In this document: in pieces, positions 49,864 through 58,737 of the stretch | How the letters are laid out: every line of letters begins with the position of its first letter | Position numbering within the stretch: the stretch's first letter is position 1 | Source of the DNA: Phyllobacterium calauticae | Lineage (GTDB): Bacteria > Pseudomonadota > Alphaproteobacteria > Rhizobiales > Rhizobiaceae | DNA length: 64,000 nt | Direction: 5' to 3' | Assembly (NCBI RefSeq): GCF_019991125.1 | Contig: NZ_JAGENB010000002.1 | Location: 1,010,772 to 1,074,771 of the forward strand | The notes under the pieces: generated by a model | Databases searched by the model: none | Seen by the model: only the letters and a program-made list of their open reading frames with translations | What the model was told of the DNA's origin: nothing | Translations under genes and position numbers: made by a program

Positions 49864-51345
49864 ATGCTACCCCAAAACCGCTGGCTGGTCCTTGCGATCG
49901 TCTCCAGCGCGCTGTTCCTCGTCGTCATCGACATGACAGTTCTCTACACGGCTCTGCCGCGTCTGACCCATGATCTTCATGCTTCGGCCTCGGCCAAGCT
50001 GTGGATCGTCAACGCCTATCCGCTGGTTGTCGCCGGCCTATTGCCCGGTGCCGGCGCGCTTGGCGACCGGATCGGCAACAAGAAATTGTTTGCCGGCGGT
50101 CTCGTCGTGTTCGGCCTTGCCTCGCTGGCAGCCGCATTCTCCCCGACAAGCGGGGTGCTCATCGCTTCGCGCGCCTTGCTGGCCGTGGGTGCAGCCATGA
50201 TGATGCCGGCCACGCTTTCCATCGTCCGGCAGACCTTTGCCGACGAGCGGGAGCGCGCCTTTGCCATTGGCATCTGGGCGGCGATTGCATCGGGCGGCGC
50301 GGCCGTCGGCCCCGTGCTGGGCGGTGTCCTGCTCGAATATTTTTGGTGGGGCTCGGTTTTCCTGATCAACGTCCCTATCGTGATCGTGGCGCTGGTTTTC
50401 ACGCTGTGGATCATTCCCAACCGCGCGGGCGATACGACGCGCCCCTGGGATCTCGTCGCGTCCGCGCAGATCATGGTCGGGCTTGTCGGCGTGACCTATG
50501 CGATCAAGGAATTCGGCAAGCAAACACCGGTTTACGCGGCGGCACTGGTTGCTGCGATGATCGGCATCGTCTTCCTGTGGCTGTTTGTCCGGCGGCAGGG
50601 ACGCTCGGCGCAACCGATGATCGATTTCAGATTGTTCCGGAACCGGAGATTCTCCTCGGGTGTCGCGACCGCCTTCATCGCCTCTCTCACGCTCGTGGGC
50701 ATGGAGCTGGTGTTGAGCCAGCGTTTCCAGCTGGTCATGGGCCTGTCGCCGCTCGAAGCAGGGCTTCTGATCCTGCCGGTGCCGCTCGCTGCCTTTGCGG
50801 CGGGTCCGCTGGCGGGCCTGGCGCTGCCGCGCCTTGGCTCGGAACCCATCATGTGGGTCAGCCTTACAGCGGCGGGGCTCGGTGTTGCCAGCCTGCTCTA
50901 TGTCCATGACGCAAGGCCGCTCGTGCAGATCGCAAGCCTTGCCATTCTCGGTTTTGGCTTCGGTGCGGCCATGACGGCGGCGTCGAGCGCCATCATGCTC
51001 AACACGCCGGAAGAAAGCGCCGGTACGGTGGCGTCGATTGAAGAAGTGTCCTACGAACTCGGCGGCGCCATGGGTGTCGCCTTGCTCGGCAGTCTCATGT
51101 CGACGATCTACAGCATCAGCCTGACGCTGCCTGACAGCATGAATGCGCCGGTGATGGTCTATGACAGCCTCGATGAGGCGTTGATCTATGCGAAGGGGCT
51201 CGCACCGGACGTCGCACCCGCCGTGGTCGGCTTTGCCCGGGATGCCTTCGAAAGTGCGTTCACATCGGTCATTGTTGTGGCTTCCGCCACGCTGATCCTC
51301 ACGGCAACGGCAATCAAGCTGGCAACACGGGCAGGCAGGAGCTGA
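49864..51345 (+). CDS. MFS transporter, DHA2 family (SmvA-like)
   Basis: The 493-residue protein has about fourteen hydrophobic segments. Family motifs are VIDMTVLYTALPRLTHDLHASASAKLWIVNAYPLVVAGLLPGAGALGDRIGNKK, RALLAVGAAMMMPATLSIVRQTF and GGAAVGPVLGGVLLEYFWWGSVFLINVP (motif C). Members export quaternary ammonium compounds, dyes or acid. ATG 49864 gives MLPQNRWLVLAIVSSALF, a good membrane start; upstream starts at 49813 or 49786 are possible. Confidence 0.88.
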   Translation: MLPQNRWLVLAIVSSALFLVVIDMTVLYTALPRLTHDLHASASAKLWIVNAYPLVVAGLLPGAGALGDRIGNKKLFAGGLVVFGLASLAAAFSPTSGVLIASRALLAVGAAMMMPATLSIVRQTFADERERAFAIGIWAAIASGGAAVGPVLGGVLLEYFWWGSVFLINVPIVIVALVFTLWIIPNRAGDTTRPWDLVASAQIMVGLVGVTYAIKEFGKQTPVYAAALVAAMIGIVFLWLFVRRQGRSAQPMIDFRLFRNRRFSSGVATAFIASLTLVGMELVLSQRFQLVMGLSPLEAGLLILPVPLAAFAAGPLAGLALPRLGSEPIMWVSLTAAGLGVASLLYVHDARPLVQIASLAILGFGFGAAMTAASSAIMLNTPEESAGTVASIEEVSYELGGAMGVALLGSLMSTIYSISLTLPDSMNAPVMVYDSLDEALIYAKGLAPDVAPAVVGFARDAFESAFTSVIVVASATLILTATAIKLATRAGRS

Positions 51346-51354
51346 TTTGCAGCG

Positions 51355-51732
51355 TTATGGCTGGACCACGGCCCATGCCGACGCGGTGTCATAGAAGAAG
51401 CGTTCTTCGATGATGCGGTCACCCTGCCAGCGCTGCAGCGCGAGTTCTTCGAGACGCCGGGTCACGCCATCCCTGGATGTCGCGTCGAATATCCACTGAA
51501 TGACGACGTTGTCGCCGTCGATCAGGACAGCGCGGGCCGGGTGCGTATACATCCGGTCCAGCCGGTCGAGCGCGTTCTGTTCGTGGTTTTCAAGCAACTC
51601 GCGGCCGCGGCGCGGTTCCTTGCCGGGCTCCTGCATGGAGGCATTTTCATGATAGAAATCGGTGATTGCTTTCACATGATCACCGCTGACGACAGTTGCA
51701 ACAAAAGCATCGACGCGGCTGCGTTCCGGCAT
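51355..51732 (-). CDS. NTF2-like (SnoaL-type) protein
   Basis: The 125-residue protein from ATG 51732 shows the NTF2 fold pattern: an N-terminal helix (RVDAFVATVVSGDHVKAITDFYHENASMQEP), then beta strands with WIFDATSRDG and RLEELALQRWQGDRIIEERFFYD. Members are small cone-shaped enzymes or binding proteins; the reaction is not known. AAGGAA lies before the ATG. It probably belongs to the RidA-SDR group upstream. Confidence 0.75.
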   Translation of the reverse strand: MPERSRVDAFVATVVSGDHVKAITDFYHENASMQEPGKEPRRGRELLENHEQNALDRLDRMYTHPARAVLIDGDNVVIQWIFDATSRDGVTRRLEELALQRWQGDRIIEERFFYDTASAWAVVQP

Positions 51733-51812
51733 GGGGCTGTTCCTTCGATTGGATGATTTTTGCGGTGGCCGGCCCATGATACAGGTCCGGCTCCGCATAA
51801 ACAAAGCTTGAT

Positions 51813-52601
51813 TCAGATGATCGCGTGCGACAAGCCGCCATCCACCGGTATTGCCGCCCCGGTGACGTAGGAAGCCTTTTCGCTGGCGAGAAAGGCAGCC
51901 ACGGCGCCGAACTCATCCGCCGTTCCGTAGCGGCCGACAGGCACATCCGCCTGGCTCTCTGCGGCAATGACGGCGACGTCAACACCCCGTGCTTCGGCAT
52001 CCATGCGATCCAGCATGTCGGTGCGTGCCGTGGCGAGGCGTCCCGCGAGCAGCAGATTGACCGTTATCCCATCGGCAGCGACTTCTCCGGCGAGGCTCTT
52101 GGCCCAGCCGGCAACGGCAGCGCGCAACGCGTTGGATGCGGTCAGGCCGGCAATCGGCTCCCGGACGCTCGTCGACGACACCACGAGGATGCGGCCCCAA
52201 TGCCGCTCGCGCATCCCCGGCAGAAAATGCGCGGCGATACGCACGCCGGACAGGAACATGGCTTCGAACTGGGTGCGCCATTGGACAATATTCAGCGAAG
52301 CCGCCGGAAACGGCGGCGGCCCGCCGCCATTCAGCAGCAGGATATCGATGCCGCCCATCGCCTCATCAACACGGTCAAGCATGGCGGCCAAAGCCACCGG
52401 ATCGGCAAGATCGGCGTTGAGGGCGAAGGAGCGGGGCGAATGCACGCGCAGCGCACTGGCCGTGGTGTTCAACGCCGCATCGTCCCGTCCGGCAATGGCA
52501 ACAACCGCGCCGTTTTCGGCCAGGGCGCTGGCGACGCCGCGGCCAAGCCCCTTATTGCCGCCGAGCACAAGAGCCCGTTTTCCTTCCAGTCCAAGGTTCA
52601 T
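51813..52601 (-). CDS. SDR-family protein lacking catalytic Tyr-Lys
   Basis: The 262-residue protein has an SDR Rossmann fold with the cofactor motif GGNKGLGRGVA (residues 14-24), NGGGPPP in the NNAG position and VSSTSV around residue 141-146 (Ser). The YxxxK pair is absent: at that place it reads LTASN (153-157), so Tyr is Leu and Lys is Asn. The end GAAIPVDGG is typical. It may be a binding protein or use another chemistry. It is in one run with the RidA gene (26 bases apart). Confidence 0.85.
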   Translation of the reverse strand: MNLGLEGKRALVLGGNKGLGRGVASALAENGAVVAIAGRDDAALNTTASALRVHSPRSFALNADLADPVALAAMLDRVDEAMGGIDILLLNGGGPPPFPAASLNIVQWRTQFEAMFLSGVRIAAHFLPGMRERHWGRILVVSSTSVREPIAGLTASNALRAAVAGWAKSLAGEVAADGITVNLLLAGRLATARTDMLDRMDAEARGVDVAVIAAESQADVPVGRYGTADEFGAVAAFLASEKASYVTGAAIPVDGGLSHAII

Positions 52602-52627
52602 GGTAGAGATCTCACTTTTTCAATGGG

Positions 52628-53092
52628 TTAGCGGACATGGATGATGGCATCCACTTCGACCGGGACATTCAGGGGCAGGCCCGCCATGCCGATCGCCGCG
52701 CGGGCATGTCTGCCCCTGTCACCCAGCACTTTGAGCAACAGTTCGGATGCGCCATTGCCGACCGTTGAATAATCGCTGAACCCGGCGGCGGCGTTCACGT
52801 AAACCGTGATCCTGGCCACCTGGACAACCCGGCTCAGATCGCCGTCCAATTCCCTGCTCAGCCAGAACAGGATGTTGGCAGCGCACATCGCAGCCGCCTG
52901 TTTCGCCTCTTCGAGGCTGATCGTTTCGCCGACTTTGCCTGTGTAGGCAATGTCTTCTCCCGCCTCGGGTATCTGGCCAGAGATATAGACAACATTGTCG
53001 ACGCGGATAGCCGGTGCGAACGGAAAGTCGGCTGGTGCGATTTCCGGCCAGGTCAGGCCGGTCTGTTCAAAACGGTCACGGAAACTCGTCAA
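52628..53092 (-). CDS. RidA/YjgF family protein
   Basis: The 154-residue protein shows the RidA fold: VDNVVYISGQIPEAGEDIAYTGKVGETISLEEAKQAAAMCAANILFWL, VVQVARITVYVNA and the end GMAGLPLNVPVEVDAIIHV. The catalytic Arg of true RidA enamine deaminases (near the C-terminus, in the RxAVxV region) is not obvious: the stretch reads RHARAAIGMAGLPLN. AAGGAG seven bases upstream decides for TTG 53092. It diverges from a LysR gene and probably starts an operon with the SDR and NTF2-like genes. Confidence 0.82.
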   Translation of the reverse strand: MTSFRDRFEQTGLTWPEIAPADFPFAPAIRVDNVVYISGQIPEAGEDIAYTGKVGETISLEEAKQAAAMCAANILFWLSRELDGDLSRVVQVARITVYVNAAAGFSDYSTVGNGASELLLKVLGDRGRHARAAIGMAGLPLNVPVEVDAIIHVR

Positions 53093-53158
53093 GGCAATCT
53101 CCTTATGCTGGGGAGCATTCCTTGCCATGCTTGGTAGAGATAATGTATCTTGATATTG

Positions 53159-53174
53159 CTTATATCGATATAAG
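53159..53174. promoter_or_regulatory. Operator palindrome between RidA and LysR genes
   Basis: CTTATATCGATATAAG is a perfect 16-base palindrome, nine bases before the LysR ATG and 67 bases before the RidA start. It contains the T-N11-A form that LysR proteins bind. Confidence 0.65.
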
Positions 53175-53182
53175 GTTTCTTG

Positions 53183-54034
53183 ATGGACATGAATCTTGAT
53201 CCGCACCTGTTGCGAGCGCTGCTCGTGGTTGCCGAAACGGGTACCGTCAGCGGTGCGGCGGAGAAACTGGCGCGCACGCAGGCGGCGGTCAGCATGCAGC
53301 TCAAGCGGCTGGAGGCGGATCTTGGCACGCAGCTTCTCAAGCGTTCGTCACGCGGTGTGTCGCTGACCGATTCAGGTGAAATTCTCGTCGCTTACGCCCG
53401 CAAGCTCATTGCGCTTGGCGAAGATGCACGTCAGCAGATCGAGGGACGCCAGCTGGTCGGGCGGGTGAGGCTCGGGCTGATTGAAGACCTTGTCGTTACA
53501 CGGTTGCCCATTCTTCTAGCGGAATTTCGCAAGAGATTTCCGCAGGTGGAACTTGATCTCGTCACGGCGCACAGCGGAGAGCTCAGCCAAAGTCTGCAGT
53601 CGGGCAAGCTGGATATTGTTGTTGCCGATCCATCGCGCTTTTCGTTTGCGCCGTTTTTTCACTGGTCGCGGCAACTGGTCTGGAGCGGCAGCCGTTTGAT
53701 CGATGTCGGTGAGGGCGATCCCATCCCCCTCATCGTCTTCGAAGGCTCCTGCACATGGCAGGACAAGACAACAGTGGCGTTCGCCAGCGCCGGGGTCGCA
53801 TGGTCCGTGGCGTGCCGGGTCTCGAGCTACGGTGCTCTCATCGGCGCCTTGCGTGCCGGGCTTGGCTACAGTCTCATGCTGCCGGAAAGCCTGCCGTCCG
53901 ACTGCGAAACCATTGACAGCGGCCGCAACCTGCCGGAGGCGCCAAGTGCCGATTTCGGACTGTTTGTCGGCAAGGACCCATCCAACATCGTGCGGGAACT
54001 CGGATTGTTCCTGCGGGAAAAGCTTGTGTCCTGA
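53183..54034 (+). CDS. LysR family transcriptional regulator
   Basis: The 283-residue protein has the N-terminal winged helix (LLRALLVVAETGTVSGAAEKLARTQAAVSMQLKRLEADLGTQLLKRSSRGVSLTDSGE) and a periplasmic-binding-like sensor domain starting near GRVRLGLIEDLVVTRLP. It is divergent from the RidA-SDR genes and is their probable regulator. ATG 53183 is chosen; an extra Met codon upstream is in TTG context. Confidence 0.9.
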   Translation: MDMNLDPHLLRALLVVAETGTVSGAAEKLARTQAAVSMQLKRLEADLGTQLLKRSSRGVSLTDSGEILVAYARKLIALGEDARQQIEGRQLVGRVRLGLIEDLVVTRLPILLAEFRKRFPQVELDLVTAHSGELSQSLQSGKLDIVVADPSRFSFAPFFHWSRQLVWSGSRLIDVGEGDPIPLIVFEGSCTWQDKTTVAFASAGVAWSVACRVSSYGALIGALRAGLGYSLMLPESLPSDCETIDSGRNLPEAPSADFGLFVGKDPSNIVRELGLFLREKLVS

Positions 54035-54051
54035 CTTCCGCAGTCAGGACA
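54027..54051 (-). terminator. Inverted repeat, probable terminator at the LysR end
   Basis: TGTCCTGACT (54027-54036) and AGTCAGGACA (54042-54051) form a perfect ten-base stem including the LysR stop codon. On the minus strand it is followed by CAAGCTTTTCCC, so it may end the minus-strand gene whose stop is at 54070. Confidence 0.6.
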
Positions 54052-54069
54052 CTCCCGTCTTGGGATATG

Positions 54070-54561
54070 TTATTTCGCGGCTGGCTTGAGCGAACCGATG
54101 ATTGCCAGGAGTTCGGGGGCGTGTTTTTCCTGTGTGCCCTTGGAACCCCAATAGGTGATGACAAGGAGCTTGTCCGGTGTGGGCGCGGCAAATGACAGTC
54201 CGATGTTCACGGCGCCTTCCTTGTCCGTGCCGCTCCAGTCCAGATTGGTCATGTCCATTCCGTTGATCTGGTCCGTTGAGGTCTTCTTGGTGGAGTCATC
54301 GATCTTCACGCCGTTTTCCGTCAGAAAATCGATGGCGTCACTGATCACCTTGTCGGATGTTTTGGCATCGGCCACATCGACGGAGAGATAGATCGCCGAA
54401 TCATCGGATGTGGCGTCGATCCCACCTTCGGTTTCCTTGGGTCCCCAGCTATTCGGTATGGTGATCGACGCAACCGGCGCCTCGCTCGGAAAGGTGAGGG
54501 TCGCGGCGGGCGCTGCAGCAGGCGCCAGTGCGATCATCGTCGCCAGCAAAATTTTCTTCAT
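54070..54561 (-). CDS. Hypothetical exported protein
   Basis: The 163-residue protein has a signal peptide (MKKILLATMIALAPAAAPAA) and a soluble mature part rich in Thr, Ser and Asp (SITIPNSWGPKETEGGIDATSDDSAIYLSVDVADA, and VITYWGSKGTQEKHAPELLAIIGSL). No Cys are present in the mature part. It may be a lipid-, ligand- or stress-related periplasmic protein; no family is claimed. A 238-base gap upstream holds repeats GAATTG/CAATTC (about 54597-54618) and GTATATC direct repeats (54644-54665) but no gene. Confidence 0.65.
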   Translation of the reverse strand: MKKILLATMIALAPAAAPAATLTFPSEAPVASITIPNSWGPKETEGGIDATSDDSAIYLSVDVADAKTSDKVISDAIDFLTENGVKIDDSTKKTSTDQINGMDMTNLDWSGTDKEGAVNIGLSFAAPTPDKLLVITYWGSKGTQEKHAPELLAIIGSLKPAAK

Positions 54562-54799
54562 ATGAATTCCCCTTGGGTTGTAACGCAGAGCATCACGAAT
54601 TGCGGACTATTCCCAATTCGCGTTTTTTCTTTCAGGTTTTCTGGGTATATCAGAAGTATATCTGACAACTATTGCACATTTATGAACAATAACAATAGTA
54701 ATTCCTGGTAATTTTCACCAAGAAGAGAAATTTTTATTTCTGCTCGTGTTAAATATCACCCCTGAGATTGAATATTGATCTTCAGAAGGAGTGACGCGT

Positions 54800-55261
54800 T
54801 CAAAACATCTTTCGATAAACTACAAAGCCGGAATGATCCGCCACTTTGTTGTAGAGTTCCATGGCGGTGTGATTGGTCTCGTGGGTGAGCCAATAAACGC
54901 GAGGGGACCCTGCAAGCTGCGCCCGTTCGTAAACGCCGTTGATCAGGGCTCTGCCGACGCCCTTTCCCCGTGCCGCCTCGTTGGTGAACAGGTCTTGCAG
55001 ATAGCAGTTTGGTGCAATCGAAATGGTGCTGCGGTGGAAGATGTAGTGTGTCAGCCCCAGGAGCTGCCCGCCGCTCTCCGCAACAAGGGCATTGACCGGC
55101 TCATAGGCATCGAAGAATCGTTCCCAGGTTGTGCGGGTGATGTCCGCCGCCAGCGCTGTCGGGCCCGACCGTCCGTAAAACGCATTGTAACCATCCCAAA
55201 GCGGCAGCCACTGGTCATAATCCTGACGGGTGACGGGGCGAACGAGAAGATCGTTGGTCAT
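54800..55261 (-). CDS. GNAT family N-acetyltransferase
   Basis: The 153-residue protein has the GNAT fold: LVRPVTRQDYDQWLPLWDGYNAFYGR at the start, then LLGLTHYIFH, the acetyl-CoA motif YLQDLFTNEAARGKGVGRALINGVYERA and a C-terminal WLTHETNHTAMELYNKVADHSGFVVYRK. The substrate is unknown. ATG 55261 has AGGA upstream; ATG 55276 is an alternative. Confidence 0.85.
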   Translation of the reverse strand: MTNDLLVRPVTRQDYDQWLPLWDGYNAFYGRSGPTALAADITRTTWERFFDAYEPVNALVAESGGQLLGLTHYIFHRSTISIAPNCYLQDLFTNEAARGKGVGRALINGVYERAQLAGSPRVYWLTHETNHTAMELYNKVADHSGFVVYRKMF

Positions 55262-55441
55262 GTGTTCATCCTGCATTCTCGGGGAAAGCGTGGGGGCGGG
55301 CGGCCGGAAAGAAGCTAAAACACGAAACGGCCCGGGGACAATGGGCATTTCAGATATTTTTGGTGTTGCCGGCGCGCGGGGCAGGCGCGCGTGCCGGCGA
55401 TGGTTTTATTGATCTTGCGCCACAACAGCCGGCTCTCGCCC

Positions 55442-55912
55442 TCATATATTCTGACGCCGCTTGATCGTCATCAGGCGTTCGTAGAGTTTCAGACGTTTTG
55501 GCCGCCTCCTGCGGATCGACAGGAGGGAGCCGGACAGGAGAGCCGGCTGCAGGCAGACGGAATTGAGATGGATGAGCTTTTCACCACGAATCGTCCAGGT
55601 GTGGAGAAAGGGCACCGTCGCATCGCCTTCATGCATCTTGAGATGAACGAGTGCGTGTACTTCGTCATCCTGGCAATTCAGGGTTTCATAGACGACGGAT
55701 GTCGGTTCGAGATAGAGCGAATACTGGCGCACGCACGTGCTCAGATAGTGTTCCGGGCCGGTGTAAACGCCGCCCCATGGCACGCTGTCGCCGATGCGGG
55801 CCACGAAATCACTGTCAAGCAAGGGGGCCATTGATTGCGGCCCGTCGCTGCGTGTTTTTTCGTAGACGAGCCGGATCAGGGCTCTGTTCTTGTCCTTGAT
55901 GTTTCCGTTCAT
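55442..55912 (-). CDS. Conserved hypothetical protein, NTF2-like
   Basis: The 156-residue product begins MNGNIKDKNRALIRLVYEKTRSDGPQSMAPLLDSDFVARIGDSVPWGGVYTGPEHYL and continues with a beta-rich part (SVVYETLNCQDDEVHALVHLKMHEGDAT, LHTWTIRGEKLIHLNSV), the SnoaL/NTF2-like layout, then a basic tail (SIRRRRPKRLKLYERL). Function unknown. The 148 bases upstream to the tRNA gene hold nothing I can name. Confidence 0.6.
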   Translation of the reverse strand: MNGNIKDKNRALIRLVYEKTRSDGPQSMAPLLDSDFVARIGDSVPWGGVYTGPEHYLSTCVRQYSLYLEPTSVVYETLNCQDDEVHALVHLKMHEGDATVPFLHTWTIRGEKLIHLNSVCLQPALLSGSLLSIRRRRPKRLKLYERLMTIKRRQNI

Positions 55913-56059
55913 TTTTTGTTTTGGTCCCCACGGCGCCGCTTATTGACGGTTCCGGCCCAATCTTACTGCGGTCTGATCGACGGGTATAGGCCCACGCCTG
56001 TCCCTGTCGGGCGCTTGTGCGGCCGATTGGCGATTGGCAGACGTGAATGGTTGAGCTGA

Positions 56060-56135
56060 TGGTGAGCGCGCGGGGGTTCGAACCCCGGACCTACTGATTA
56101 AAAGTCAGTTGCTCTACCGGCTGAGCTACGCGCTC
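56060..56135 (-). tRNA. tRNA-Lys (anticodon TTT)
   Basis: Minus-strand reading gives a complete cloverleaf: acceptor GAGCGCG/CGCGCTC, D-loop TAGCTCAGCCGGTAGAGCA, anticodon stem ACTGA/TCAGT with loop CTTTTAA (anticodon TTT at its centre), and a T-arm with GGTTCGAACC. The CCA end is encoded at 56060-56062. No integrase or duplicate 3' end is nearby. Confidence 0.97.
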
Positions 56136-56426
56136 CCAGGCAGGAAAGGCGCTTGCGCTACCCCTTGGGAATTGCGGCGGAACATAGGGATGACATCGGC
56201 ATTGGTCAACAGCTATTGTGCACAGTTTTTGCAAGATTAAGCCCTGTTTTTGCCCTGTCCACGGTTTTTCCGGGCATTGGAGGCATTTTACGCGGGATTG
56301 GCGCTGCCGCTGGCGACAATCACAGCGCATCCGTGTGCCGAACTGGCGAAAAGGTGATTGGAATTTGTGGGGGATTCGGCCTATGGCAGCTTCCATCAGA
56401 ATTGAAATGCCAAACGAGGAGCGCAT

Positions 56427-57173
56427 ATGGCGCTTGATGTATCCTATCTGACCGCTGCCGGTGCCGGTGCGCTGTCGTTCTTGTCTCCCTGTGTGTTGCC
56501 GCTGGTGCCGCCTTATCTCTGCTACATGGCCGGCGTGACCGTGGAGGATTTCCGTTCCGATCAGCCCGCTGCCCGCGTTTCACCGGTGCGGCAGGCGCTG
56601 TTGCTTTCATCCTTCTGCTTCGTTCTCGGGTTTTCGACTGTTTTCGTGCTGCTGGGGGCGGGCGCCTCGACGATCGGCGGGCTGCTGCGCATGTGGCAGC
56701 AGGAGATCGCGATTGCCGCCGGTGTCGTCATCATCCTGATGGGGCTGAATTTCCTCGGCGTGTTCCGCCTTGCCTTCCTGTCGCGTGAAGCGCGGTTCCA
56801 GACCAAGGGCAAGCCGGCAAACCCGCTGGCTGCCTATGTCATGGGACTGGCCTTCGCCTTCGGCTGGACGCCCTGCATCGGGCCGGTTCTCGGGCCGATC
56901 CTTGCCCTTGCGGGCGGCCGCGATACGGTTTCCGACGGGGCACTGCTGCTTGCCATCTATTCGCTGGGTCTCGGCATTCCCTTTATCATCGCCGCCCTGT
57001 TTTCCGGTTACTTCATGCGGTTCCTCACGCGCTTCCGCATGCATCTCGGCAAGGTGGAAAAGGTGATGGGCGGGCTGCTGGTCATCACCGGCGTGTTGTT
57101 CCTGACCGGCGGATTGCAGACATTCTCTTTCTGGCTGCTTGAAACATTTCCCATCCTCGGCCAACTCGGCTAA
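56427..57173 (+). CDS. ccdA: Cytochrome c biogenesis protein CcdA (DsbD-like)
   Basis: The 248-residue membrane protein has six hydrophobic segments and the DsbD transmembrane signature: SFLSPCVLPLVPPYLCYMAG near residues 17-36 and FAFGWTPCIGPVLGPILAL near 140-160, with the two reactive Cys in SPC and TPC. It moves electrons from cytoplasmic thioredoxin to periplasmic thiols for cytochrome c maturation. It stands alone, 93 bases before glmU. Confidence 0.93.
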   Translation: MALDVSYLTAAGAGALSFLSPCVLPLVPPYLCYMAGVTVEDFRSDQPAARVSPVRQALLLSSFCFVLGFSTVFVLLGAGASTIGGLLRMWQQEIAIAAGVVIILMGLNFLGVFRLAFLSREARFQTKGKPANPLAAYVMGLAFAFGWTPCIGPVLGPILALAGGRDTVSDGALLLAIYSLGLGIPFIIAALFSGYFMRFLTRFRMHLGKVEKVMGGLLVITGVLFLTGGLQTFSFWLLETFPILGQLG

Positions 57174-57266
57174 AGAAGCGGAAACTGTTCATGCATTGGC
57201 AACCGGGATTATGCCACGATCGGGCGTAAAACTGTGTCGAGCCAAAACGGATCCGGAATTCTGACA

Positions 57267-58631
57267 ATGACATCACGTACCTGCCTCTCGGTCATTCTTG
57301 CCGCCGGTGAGGGCACGCGCATGAAATCAGCGCTGCCGAAAGTGCTTCATCCGATTGCCGGGCTGCCCATCGTAGCGCATGTGGCAAAGGCGGTTCACAG
57401 CGCCGGGGGCAGCGATATCGCCCTGGTTGTCGGCCGTGGTGCCGATGCGGTGCGTGACGCGGTGCAATCGGTGGTTTCCCATGTCACGGTGCACGAACAG
57501 ACTGAGCGGCTCGGCACCGCCCACGCGGTTCTCGCTGCCCGCGATGCAATCGCGCGGGGCTATGACGATATCCTTGTGGTGTTCGGCGATACGCCGCTCG
57601 TTGAAACTGCGGCCTTGGATCGGGCACGCGCCAAATTGGCTGGGGGCGCCGATGTGGTCGTCATGGGCTTCCGGCCGGACAACCCGGCGGGTTATGGCCG
57701 GCTGGTCGAGAAGGGTGGCAAGCTGATCGCCATCCGCGAAGACAAGGATGCCAGCGAAGACGAGAAAAAAATCGGTTTCTGCAATGGCGGCCTGATGGCC
57801 TTGCGCGGTGACAGTGCCCTGCAGCTCCTGGACAAGGTCACCAATGCCAACGCCAAGGGCGAATATTATCTGACTGATGTGGTTGAAATCGGCAATGCAC
57901 TGGGAAAATCCGTCGTTGCCATCGATATTGCCGTCGACAATGTCATCGGCATCAACACCCGCGTCGAGCTGGCGGAAGCCGAAGCCATCTGGCAGAACCG
58001 CAAGCGGCGGGCAATGATGCTCGCTGGCGTGAGCATGCAGGCGCCGGAGACCGTGTTTTTTGCGCATGACACGTTGATTGAAGCGGATGCGGTGCTGGAA
58101 CCGCATATTGTATTCGGTCTGGGGGTGTCGGTTGCGACAGGCGCCGTCATTCACGCCTTTTCCCATCTGGAACGGGCGAAGGTGGGGCCGGGCGCCAATG
58201 TCGGCCCGTTCGCCCGGCTGCGCCCGGGCGCCGATCTTGCTGCCAATGCCAAGGTCGGAAATTTCGTCGAGGTCAAGAACACCAGGATCGGCGTCGGTGC
58301 AAAGGTCAGCCATTTGACCTATCTCGGCGATGCCACGGTCGGTGCCGATGCCAATATTGGTGCCGGAACGATCACCTGCAATTATGACGGCTACAACAAG
58401 GCTTTGACGGAGATCGGGGTCGGTGCTTTTATCGGCTCCAACACGTCGCTGGTCGCGCCGGTGTCGGTGGGCGACAATGCCTATGTCGCATCGGGCAGCG
58501 TGATTACCCAGAACGTCCCGGCGGATGCGCTGGCGTTTGGCCGGGCGCATCAGGTCAACAAGGAAGGCCGGGCGGTTCAACTGCGCGCAGGCTATGCCGC
58601 GCAGAAAAAGGCCAAGAAGGCCGCGGAATAA
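57267..58631 (+). CDS. glmU: Bifunctional N-acetylglucosamine-1-phosphate uridylyltransferase / glucosamine-1-phosphate acetyltransferase
   Basis: The 454-residue enzyme makes UDP-GlcNAc. The N-terminal pyrophosphorylase has [26 protein letters not shown] (residues 6-31), FGDTPLV near 113-119 and GYGRLVEK; the C-terminal left-handed beta-helix carries [37 protein letters not shown] and [14 protein letters not shown] 57267 is chosen ([11 protein letters not shown]); the frame is open 11 codons further up. It is followed by glmS, 106 bases away. Confidence 0.97.
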   Translation: MTSRTCLSVILAAGEGTRMKSALPKVLHPIAGLPIVAHVAKAVHSAGGSDIALVVGRGADAVRDAVQSVVSHVTVHEQTERLGTAHAVLAARDAIARGYDDILVVFGDTPLVETAALDRARAKLAGGADVVVMGFRPDNPAGYGRLVEKGGKLIAIREDKDASEDEKKIGFCNGGLMALRGDSALQLLDKVTNANAKGEYYLTDVVEIGNALGKSVVAIDIAVDNVIGINTRVELAEAEAIWQNRKRRAMMLAGVSMQAPETVFFAHDTLIEADAVLEPHIVFGLGVSVATGAVIHAFSHLERAKVGPGANVGPFARLRPGADLAANAKVGNFVEVKNTRIGVGAKVSHLTYLGDATVGADANIGAGTITCNYDGYNKALTEIGVGAFIGSNTSLVAPVSVGDNAYVASGSVITQNVPADALAFGRAHQVNKEGRAVQLRAGYAAQKKAKKAAE

Positions 58632-58737
58632 CGCATTGGCAGTTCATGCCAGACATTGAAACGGAATTTGACTTCCTGCCTGTACGGATTCGCTTTAGGC
58701 AGGTTGAAATCGAGACCCTGAGCCATCGGAGCTTTTT

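Noticed and set aside
56060-56135. tRNA-Lys as integration site of a mobile element
   Set aside because: No integrase, no duplicated 3' tRNA end and no change of gene content nearby.
58632-58737. glmS ribozyme upstream of glmS
   Set aside because: No ribozyme-like sequence is visible in the 106-base gap, and the element is known from Gram-positive bacteria.
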